Source of the DNA: Eunapius fragilis
Taxonomy: Eukaryota > Porifera > Demospongiae > Spongillida > Spongillidae
Assembly (NCBI GenBank): GCA_963681505.1
Contig: OY811971.1
Coordinates: 6,939,060 to 7,003,059, forward strand
Direction of reading: 5' to 3'
Length of the DNA stretch: 64,000 nt
Each line of letters starts with the position of its first letter. The first letter of the stretch is position 1. Positions 55,986-64,000 of this stretch are shown here, piece after piece. The notes under the pieces are model-generated. The model saw only the letters and a list, made by a program, of their open reading frames with translations, was not told the DNA's origin and did no database searches. Position numbers and translations under genes: made by a program.

Positions 55986-56354
55986 TCGACTTATGAAAAA
56001 AAGTCCAATCGGTTTATAGGAACTTGCAAATCGGTTATTAGAAACAATAAATCGATTTTAGCGATTAATGCACTATTAATTTGCCAACGATTACCCAGGT
56101 TTGTCCTTTTTAAAATAATGGCACGATAGATCACAGTTTCTCAAGTCTAATACAAGTATAGCCAGCTTTATTGCTTATCAGTTACTTATGCCAACTTATA
56201 ATCAATAAAACAAGAAAGATAGTATCCACGGGGACTAGGATGTGCATGCCAATATTACGCCAAACCCTTGATTCAATAGCGGCGGATTGTGAACCAAGTA
56301 TTTTTTTTTCACAGAAAAACTCGTGGCTATTTGTTTCCTCGTTACCATAGCACT

Positions 56355-56363
56355 CAGTTCTAA
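56355..56363. repeat. 9-bp target site duplication, left copy
   Basis: CAGTTCTAA, repeated exactly at 62220-62228. The single-copy empty site is at about 20034-20042. Confidence 0.9.
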
Positions 56364-57019
56364 ACCCCGTTGAAGTTAGCCGCACATTCCTCAGCCGCAC
56401 ATTTTACAATGAATAAGTTAACATTCCACTAGCGGCGGGCGGCGGATGCGTGCGCTTGATGTCTGTATGAGGTTGGTCCACGGTTGTCGATATGACCATT
56501 CTAACGGCGATGCTTAGGACATGGTAGGTACGCAACGCATCTAAGTCTCAGCTCTCACAAAACTCAGAGAATATAATAAAATACGCCCATGACTATACAC
56601 GAATTGAATCAAAAGTGACACACCATGCAACTCATACGCTATGCTCACAGTTCCTAGATGCTTAAAAAATGTAGCAAACATCCTTAGTGTTGGGCCAATG
56701 TATGCGACGGTTCAGAACGGGTCCAAACCAATTGATCAGTTATTCATAGCTCAGGTTGTCAACCAAATCAATTTCATGATTGGGTAACATGTACCCAGCA
56801 TACATGTATATGAAAAGTGCATGCACAACTGGTTTCCAACATTGACGGACTGAGTTGCACCATGCTATGAACCACCATTTATCTTATGAAATAGTGCATT
56901 AAACTGAATTCATGCAGTGCTATAGTTGTTATGACACAATCCTTTGTTCTGTCATTTACATATATAGGCAGCCTGCATGTGTGCAGATCAGTTCAAACAT
57001 ATTGAAGCAATACATAATT

Positions 57020-59580
57020 CTTCACTGGGGATGGATGCCACCTCTGTAAGTTCTAAAACAGATCCAGACATTCTGATGACAATTTCCTGTTCCCACAGGG
57101 TGGTGTGTACATGTGAGGATGGGGAACCCAACGCCACACGTAGTTCCCCAATGTCAGGCCAACTTGTGAGTGACCCCCAAATCAAAGTATTTACATATCA
57201 TCTTAACTGAAGATGGGTGCCACCTCTGTAAGTTCTAAAGCAGATCCAGACATTCTGATGACAATTTCCTGTTCCCACAGGGTAGCTGTCTACATGTGAG
57301 GATGGGGAACCCAACGCCACGCGTAGTTCCCCAATGCCTGGCCAACTTGTGAGTGACCCCCAAATGAAATTATCTTAACTGAAGATGGATGCCACCTCTG
57401 TAAGTTCTAAAGCAGATCCAGACATTCTGGTGACAGTTCCATGTTCCCACAGGGTAGGTGAGTACATGTGAGGATGGGGAACACAATGCCACGCGTAGTT
57501 CTACAATGCCAGACCAACTTGTGAGTGACCCCCAAATGAAATTATTCACTATCATCTTAACTGAAGATGGATGCCACCTCTGTAAGTTCTAAAGCAGATC
57601 CAGACATTCTGATGACAAATCCCTGTTCCCACAGGGTAGGTGTGTACATGTGAGGATGGGGAACACAATGCCACGCGTAGTTCTACAATGCCAGACCAAC
57701 TTGTGAGTGACCCCCAAATGAATTTATTCACTATGATCTTAACTGAAAATGGATGCCACCTCCGTAAGTTCTAAAGCAGATCCAGACATTCTGATGACAA
57801 ATCCCTGTTCCCACAGGGTAGGTGTGTACATGTGAGGATGGGGAACCCAACGCCACGCGTAGTTTCCCAATGCCTGGCCAACTTGTGAGTGACCCCCAAA
57901 AGAAATTATTCACATATCATCTTAACTGAAGATGGATGCCACCTCTGTAAGTTCTAAAGCAGATCCAGACATTCTAGTGACAGTTCCATGTTCCCACAGG
58001 GTAGGTGTGTACATGTGAGGATGGGGAACCCAATGCCACGCGTAGTTCCCCAATGCCAGACCAACTTGTGAGTGACCCCCAAATGAAATTATTCACAATC
58101 ATCTTAACTGAAGATGGATGCCACCTCTGTACGTTCTAAAGCAGATCCAGACTTTCTGATGACAAATCCCTGTTCCCACAGGGTAGGTGTGTACATGTGA
58201 GGATGGGGAACCCAACGCCACGCGTAGTTCCCCAATGCCAGACCAACTTGTGAGTGACCCCCAAATGAAATATTTCACTATCATCTTAACTGAGATGGAT
58301 GCCACCTCTGTACGTTCTAAAGCAGATCCAGACATTCTGATGACAAATCCCTGTTCCCACAGGGTAGGTGTGTACATGTGAGGATGGGGAACCCAACGCC
58401 ACGCGTAGTTCCCCAATGCTTGGCCAACTTCTTAGTGACCCCCAAATGATATTACGCCACCTCTGTACGTTCTAAAGCAGATCCAGACATTCTGATGACA
58501 ATTTCCTGTTCCCACAGGGTAGGTGTGTACATGTGAGGATGGGGAACCCAACGCCACGCGTAGTTTCCCAATGCCAGACCAACTTGTGAGTGACCCCCAA
58601 AAGAAATTATTCACTATCATCTTAACTGAAGATGGATGCCACCTCTGTAAGTTCTAAAGCAGATCCAGACATTCTAGTGACAGTTCCATGTTCCCACAGG
58701 GTAGGTGTGTACATGTGAGGATGGGGAACCCAACGCCACGCGTAGTTCCCCAATGCCAGACCAACTTGTGAGTGACCCCCAAATGAAGTTATTCACTATC
58801 ATCTTAACTGAAGATGGATGCCACCTCTGTAAGTTCTAAAGCAGATCCAGACATTCTAGTGACAGTTCCATGTTCCCACAGGGTAGGTGTGTACATTTGA
58901 GGATGGGGAACCCAACGCCACGCGTAGTTCCCCAATGCCAGACCAACTTGTGAGTGACCCCCAAATGAAGTTATTCACTATCATCTTAACTGAAGATGGA
59001 TGCCACCTCTGTAAGTTCTAAAGCAGATCCAGACATTCTAGTGACAGTTCCATGTTCCCACAGGGTAGGTGTGTACATGTGAGGATGGGGAACCCAACGC
59101 CACGCGTAGTTCCCCAATGCCAGACCAACTTGTGAGTGACCCCCAAATGAAATTATTCACTATCATCTTAACTGAAGATGGATGCCACCTCTGTAAGTTC
59201 TAAAGCAGATCCAGACATTCTGATGACAATTTCCTGTTCCCACAGGGTAGGTGTGTACATGTGAGGATGGGGAACCCAACGCCACGCGTAGTTACCCAAT
59301 GCCCAGCCAACTTGTGAGTGACCCTCAAATGAAATTATTCACTATTATCTTAACTGATGATAGATGCCCCCTCTGTAAGTTCTAAAGCAGATCCAGACAT
59401 TCTGATGACAGTTCCATGTTCCCACAGGGGAGTTGAGTACATGTGAGGATGGGGAACCCAATGCCACGCATAGTTCCCTAGTGCCAGGCCAACTTGTTAG
59501 GAACCTCAAATGAAATTATTCACACATCAACTTCACTGAAGATGGACGCCACCTCTGTAATTTCTAAAGCAGATCCATAC
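57020..59580. repeat. ~180-bp tandem repeat, about 15 units
   Basis: Units contain GATGCCACCTCTGTAAGTTC, AAAGCAGATCCAGACATTCT, CTGTTCCCACAGGGTAGGTG, TGAGGATGGGGAACCCAACG, CCACGCGTAGTTCCCCAATG and ACCAACTTGTGAGTGACCCC. Starts near 57036, 57213, 57388, 57570, 57752, 57936, 58116, 58297, 58454, 58635, 58818, 58998, 59181, 59362 and 59548. One unit (58297-58454) is shortened. Outer units are the most divergent, as expected for unequal exchange. Each unit carries splice-like CCCACAG|GGTAGG and TGTAAGT words, but frames are not kept, so I do not call it coding. Confidence 0.92.
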
Positions 59581-59879
59581 ATTCTGTTCGAATTATAAAA
59601 TTAATGACAGCACTTTAGCAACTGGTCTTAGTAACTCCTCAGATTTCATCTATTAATACCTGCACACCAAACCTTTCAACTAACACATGCTTCACACCAA
59701 CATGAATCCATAAACATGCACTGCAATGTATCATTGTTTTGCATATTCCAAATTATAGTACATCGGTCTTGCAGCACCACTCAGATTACTTGGTTATCCT
59801 TAAAAGCGTTGTCAAGTAGGCCATTGAAAAAGTTGGTCCCAGGAAACAGACAGCATCCAGGAACTAGCCATGGCATAGT

Positions 59880-60640
59880 GTTTCCCATCCTCACATGTAA
59901 ACACCTACCCTGTGGGAACAGGGAACTGTCATCAGAATGTGTGGATCCGCTTTACAACTTACAGAGGTGGCATCCATATTCAGTGAAGTTGATGTGTGAA
60001 TAATTTCATTTGAGGTTCCTCACAAGTTGACTAGGCATTTGGGAACTACGCGTGGCGTTGCGTTCCCCATCCTCACATGTACACACCTACCCTGTGGGAA
60101 CAGGGAACTGTCATCCGAATGTCTGGATTTGCTTTAGAACTTACAGAGGTGGCATCCATCTTCAGTGAAGAGGATATGTGAATAATTTCATTTGGGGGTC
60201 GCAAGTCGGTCAGGCATTGGGGAACTACGCATGGTATTGGGTCCCCATCTTCACATGTACACACCTACCCTGTGGAAACAGGAAACTGTCATCAGAATGT
60301 CTGGATCCGCTTTACAACTTACATTGGTTGCATCCATCTTCAGTTAAGATATGTAAATAATTGCATTGGGGATCACTCATAAGTCAGTCAGGCATTGGAG
60401 AACTACGCATGGCGTTGGGTTCCCAATGCTCACATGTACACATCTACACTGTGGGAGCAGGGAACTGTCATCAGAATGTCTGGATCTGCTTTCATAGGTG
60501 GCATCCATCTTTAGTGAAGATGATATGTGAATAATTTCATTTGAGGATCACTAACTAGTCAGTCAGGCATTGGGGAGCTACGTGTGGTGTTGGGTCCCCC
60601 ATCCTGTCATGTGCACACCTACCCTGTGGGAACAGGTAAC
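59880..60640. repeat. Four inverted units of the ~180-bp repeat
   Basis: Reverse-complement units (CATCCTCACATGT, ACCTACCCTGTGGGAACAGG, CAGAATGTCTGGAT, ACTTACAGAGGTGGCATCCAT) centred near 59958, 60141, 60321 and 60495. With the direct array they can fold into a very long stem. The inverted units are more diverged than the direct ones. Confidence 0.88.
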
Positions 60641-60687
60641 TGTCATATTGATATCAAATGTATCATATTCCACTTATCACATTTCAG

Positions 60688-60855
60688 AACAGCAAATTTC
60701 CCTGTCAGGGAAACACAAGTGACTGCGGTATGTATGCATGTCTAGTAAGTTTATTGTACATCATTTTTTATGCACATTGCAATAATATCGCACATCAGGC
60801 TGCTAGGCTTGTGTTGGAAAATGTTACAATTGATTACACCCAAGTACACTGCTAA
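60688..60855 (+). CDS. Ulp1-like cysteine peptidase exon (C48-type), fragment
   Basis: Preceded by an acceptor (TCACATTTCAG). Reads FPCQGNTSDCGMYACLVSLL, with the Q-x5-DCG-x3-C arrangement of the catalytic Gln and Cys of Ulp1/SENP-type peptidases, then …ENVTIDYTQVHC and a stop at 60855. The upstream His and Asp blocks were not found, so this is the last exon of a decayed or multi-exon gene. Ulp1-like domains are carried by several DNA-transposon groups, including Mutator-like ones (family knowledge). A second open exon at 61228-61463 may belong to the same gene. Confidence 0.6.
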   Translation, partial: NSKFPCQGNTSDCGMYACLVSLLYIIFYAHCNNIAHQAARLVLENVTIDYTQVHC

Positions 60856-61227
60856 TGTATCCAGCAGGCCTTTCAAAAGAATTTCACTTTCAGGATATGG
60901 TGGAAAGGTTTTGTCTCCAAATGTTGTATGAGCTCTCAGTTAGTGATTTGTTCCCTATGAAGATATCAACAGGTCAATAATTATTCAGGATAAAAAGCAT
61001 GCGTTACTGTCTTTTTAAAAAACTATGTTTTATAAGAGAATGCTGTGGATAAGGTATGGCCTTTGGTAGTGACATTAGCTTATTATCCTTTCTTGTTTAC
61101 TTGGATAGGAAACACTACTACATTGCCCATCAATGCTCATTGTAAAGCTGTTATTATACCTGAAGACAGTAGGGTATGCTACATGTGAAATAAATGGTGA
61201 TGCGTATATTTTACGTTTTTTCCCCAG

Positions 61228-61463
61228 CTCCGGTGCATTGTAATGACAATAAAAGTGTCACATGTACATTTTCGAATCAAAGTACCCCTGACCACAATGA
61301 TAGCAGTAATGACAACATTCATAGTAGTGAAAGAGGCTGTTTTGGTTCTAAGAATGTGGAGAAATTCCTGATCCCATCGTACTACAACAAGCCAGATGTG
61401 GATGATATATGTGCTCTGAAGTGGGGTTTACATCATTATATGCTAAGTTCTTTCCCTCATTGA
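61228..61463 (+). CDS. Unrecognised exon in the TIR transposon
   Basis: Preceded by an acceptor (TTTTTTCCCCAG). Reads APVHCNDNKSVTCTFSNQST, a Ser/Asn/Asp-rich stretch, then VEKFLIPSYYNKPDVDDICA and a TGA at 61461-61463. No known domain. Possibly a further exon of the Ulp1-like gene. Confidence 0.35.
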
Positions 61464-63071
61464 GAAGACCTTGAGCTCCTCACACGTAAGATCACCTACA
61501 GTTTTCATTAGTAATCCTTGAAATATATAGTGAACAGCGAATGCCCTTTCAGTAGAAACTTCATAAGGAAAGTTGTGTAGGGCATGCATACATGGAGGTA
61601 AATATATATGTGATGTCAGTTCTACGCCTTGAGCATCATATTGTAGCCAAAGATAAGAAATTTACTGATGGGACAAACTCAATCTGAATATCGTACACAT
61701 GCATCATGCACGAGCTCTCCAATAACTCAACAGAGTTGATAGAGACTGCATGGCCATTACAGAAGTGCCTGGATATGGTATGTGTATATCAGAATAATGG
61801 TCTTACAATATATAACAGTGTGATTTAATATACAGGTATCAGAAATCACCCTTTTCATAATAGATGTAGAAAGCGATATTAACGCTACCGCGTCAGTTTC
61901 AGAATCACAAATTAATTCATCGTTTGGCCTGAAGTAAGCTACATTCTTCAGTGCTAGTACTCATTCGGTTATTCCCTTTTCAGACTATCACCGCTCTTAT
62001 AACGACGAAGTTTGATACAACCCAAGAAGCGGCTATTTCGCATGTCTTTACCCACACATTGCCATAATTACTGCAAATACAAACCTATGCATGGCACAAC
62101 AATGAATATTCAAAACGAAATGATTGTCATTAGCCGTACGGCCTAATTGTAAGTGATAATTGCTTGGAATGTGCGGCCGAAGAATGTGAGGCTGAATGTG
62201 CGGCTAACTTCAACGGGGTCAGTTCTAAGTATGAGACAAGTAAGATTTTAGTTTACTGAGATAAAAACGAAATGAATAGTTTGTCCACCCCGCAGCTTGC
62301 GCTCTTTACTTAAACACGTACATATATCATTCCCATCCGCCACAATTGGCAGTCATATACCATCATTCGCCCTCAATATACAATTTAATAAGTACTGAGC
62401 AGTACCAGCTAGACACCTCATGGTGGAACACCGCCCCAGGCATATGACAAAGCCGCCAATCGAGACATGTACGATATTCAGAACGTCATGGCCGAACGTC
62501 TGGAAAAGAACCACTGTACCGAATCGAAGTATTTGGACACCTGTTACCTTTGCAAAAGAGTACCTAGCACGTTTGATTAATGCCCATGTACAATACTGCA
62601 GAGAAAGTGCGAACGTTTTTAAATAGCCGTGCCCACGGCACGTATATATTGACGGAGGGCGCACTGATGGGTTAGTACAGGCGGGAAAAGCGAAGGGCAT
62701 ATAAAAAGGGGTAATCGATTTGCTCATACCGACTTTTGCATATGAAGGAAACGAATATCGACTAATCGCGACTAAGAAAAACAGAATCGGTTATTTGGAC
62801 TAAAGGAAATTTTGCAATCGGTAATCTATAAGGCCTATTCTACTAAGTGCATAGTCGACTGAATAGGTAATCACGGTTAGGTACAAAATCTGAAAATCGG
62901 TTACACACCCTATATGGGTCGAGAGTCATGATGAGGTGTTATGGGTAGGAGGTCATGATGTGGTGTTATGTTATAGAAGTCACTATACTAGCCAGAGTAC
63001 CATTTAGAGAGAAGTTTGCAAGATCACGTTTTGAGGCATTGTTACAGTTCTCCTTCTTGCACAGCCAGGAC

Positions 63072-63363
63072 CAGCCCCGGATCCAGCATCATCTTGGGGG
63101 TGGGGTGGGGGGTGGGGGGGTGGGGGGGATGTGATCACTCCCCTCCCCATTCATATGAAATGCCGCCCCTCTGGCACCATTTACCGCCCCCCCCTGCTCC
63201 ACCCCCCACCGACTATCATGCCCACAAACTAAGGGCTAAATCATCGTATGGCAGACTACTTAATTCCTATAGCTTCGCATACATTGATTGTCAATGTGCC
63301 GCCCTACCGTAAAACCACGACCCCCCCCCCCCCCCCCATAGCCAAATTCCAGACATGGGGCTG
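63072..63363. mobile_element. hAT-like MITE in MON2 exon (P5)
   Basis: Starts CAGCCCCGGATCC directly after GCCAGGAC (63064-63071); ends …CATGGGGCTG at 63363. The right target copy is deleted (GGGGCTG|GACATTGG), so this copy lost about 12 bp of exon on the right side. Confidence 0.85.
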
Positions 63364-63369
63364 GACATT

Positions 63370-63372
<3 letters not shown>

Positions 63373-63455
<83 letters not shown>
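63373..63455. repeat. (GT)n microsatellite
   Basis: About 82 bp of pure GT in the P5 intron. Confidence 0.95.
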
Positions 63456-63459
<4 letters not shown>

Positions 63460-64000
63460 GGATTGGGGGCACCAAGGTTTTGCCATTTTTTGTCCTGGTC
63501 CCCAGACCCAATATCTCAGCTGGCTCTGAATGCATTACTGGAGAGGTGCAAAGAGGTCCTCGCAAAGTTTGCGCACGAAGAGAGGCTCAGTGGGCAATGT
63601 CCCTTGCCTAGGTGAGAGGAGGGTGGAGAGGAGAGGGGAGGAGGTATGTTTAGGAGTGAGAGGAGGTATATGTTTATGAGGAAGAGGGAGTTGGGAGGTA
63701 TTTTGGTTTTTGCTAGTCAGATCAGGTATCTGCTCTGACCATCAGAAGTAGAATGAATGAGGTGTCTCTTGTACTCAAATGAGTAAGTGTTCTAATCTCA
63801 TCACTGAAGGATGCACAGAAAAGCTCGGCTAAAGGTACAATTTGTGGTTAGTTATTAATGTATGGTGCCCTCTGTAGTACCAAGTACTTTTGTGTTTGAG
63901 ACATAGCACTGCCTGTCTGATCAGGGCCATTGCCAGACCTTTACAGGAGGTGGGGGGATAATTAGATCTGCATGACCTTACTCTAAATTGTATTGTTAAA

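Larger units (their letters stand above)
56364..62219. mobile_element. 5.86-kb terminal-inverted-repeat transposon with 9-bp TSD
   Basis: Perfect 26-bp terminal inverted repeats beginning ACCCCGTTGAAGTTAGCCGC, followed on both sides by further CCGCACATTC words (two at the left, three at the right). A 9-bp target duplication is characteristic of Mutator-like elements, but no transposase is visible; the only recognisable domain is an Ulp1-like peptidase exon. Inside are about 15 direct and 4 inverted copies of a ~180-bp repeat. Probably non-autonomous. Confidence 0.85.
54149..62911. mobile_element. 8.8-kb nested insertion in the MON2 P5 intron; host element ~1.1 kb
   Basis: The intron minisatellite is interrupted at GGTGTTAT|GGGTGTGTAACC and resumes after GGTTACACACCC|TATATGGGTCGAG. 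Once the LINE (about 54180-55985) and the 9-bp-TSD transposon (56364-62219) are removed, about 1.1 kb of host element remains. It has 12-bp terminal repeats GGGTGTGTAACC/GGTTACACACCC and many internal AATCGGTTAT-type words. A relative of its inner part is at 19.88-20.40 kb. The family is not certain; the ends resemble short-TSD cut-and-paste elements. Confidence 0.75.
62918..64000 (+). pseudogene. MON2: MON2-like gene, copy P5, second part (runs off window)
   Basis: Continues P5 after the nested insertion: minisatellite (62918-62970); exon from 62977 (VTILARVPFREKFARSRFEA) split by the hAT-like MITE at 63072; exon at about 63509-63612 (QLALNALLERCKEVLAKFAH); exon at about 63749-63836 (MNEVSLVLK…LKDAQKSSAK); then intron with the CAGGGCCATTGCCAGACC MITE to the window end. 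The last exon lies outside. The acceptor of the first exon is intact (TTATAG) but its sequence has changed (AAGTCACT for ATGCCACC). Confidence 0.85.

Noticed and set aside
57020..59580. CRISPR array
   Set aside because: Units of ~180 bp are contiguous with no unique spacers, and the DNA is eukaryotic.
57020..60360. Frames of 60-105 residues in the ~180-bp repeats
   Set aside because: They arise from the repeat sequence itself, do not join across units in one frame, and lack start codons or known motifs.

Overview
The window looks like nuclear DNA of an early-branching metazoan, most plausibly a sponge. This is an inference: it has intron-containing animal genes with GT-AG splice sites, a recognisable MON2 homologue, single-exon seven-helix receptors, long (GT)n tracts, abundant DNA transposons and MITEs, and a reverse-transcriptase family I associate with sponges and cnidarians. 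There is no operon, no bacterial signal and no ribosomal RNA. A run of exactly 200 N (31498-31697) is a scaffold gap of fixed size.

Layout. 1-1 kb: nothing recognisable. 1-7 kb: a decayed CACTA/EnSpm-like DNA transposon with a transposase on the + strand (4.0-7.0 kb) and a divergent coiled-coil gene on the - strand (2.7-3.8 kb). 7.8-8.3 kb: a ~153-bp tandem repeat. 9.2-64 kb: a head-to-tail array of a segmental duplication whose unit is the 3' part of a MON2-like gene (+) followed tail-to-tail by a seven-helix receptor gene (-). The order is G1, P1, P2, G2, P3, G3, P4, G4, P5 (P = MON2 part, G = receptor). The MON2 parts are at about 11.8-17.2, 20.9-22.3, 24.4-25.8, 29.9-35.8 and 50.2-64 kb. 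The receptors are at 9.2-10.2, 23.1-24.1, 26.4-27.4 and 36.4-37.15 plus 49.5-49.7 kb. All MON2 copies I could read carry stops, frameshifts, lost exons or damaged splice sites. Receptor G2 is intact and G1 nearly so; G3 and G4 are broken.

The array is heavily invaded. Receptor G4 is split by a 12.3-kb insertion (37.17-49.49 kb) with imperfect terminal inverted repeats. That insertion holds three copies (A inverted, B and C direct) of an unfamiliar element. The element has a charged 15-residue-repeat protein gene, a small middle reading frame, a proline-rich/RG-rich protein gene with its own CCAAT and TATA boxes, a ~290-bp near-perfect hairpin, ~430-bp promoter-bearing arms and a recurring 31-bp dyad motif at every junction. 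I do not recognise a described family; this is the best candidate for something new in the window. The last MON2 copy (P5) is interrupted in an intron by an 8.8-kb nest: a ~1.1-kb inverted-repeat element, a LINE inside it, and a 5.86-kb terminal-inverted-repeat transposon with a 9-bp target duplication. That transposon carries an Ulp1-like peptidase exon and ~180-bp tandem repeats in both orientations; the empty version of its target site survives at about 20.03 kb.

Genes do not work together here as a pathway. The window is a record of repeated segmental duplication, pseudogenisation and nested transposition. A MITE inserted in a MON2 exon (8-bp target duplication) is present in P3, P4a, P4b and P5 and absent from P1 and P2, which gives an internal order for the duplications.
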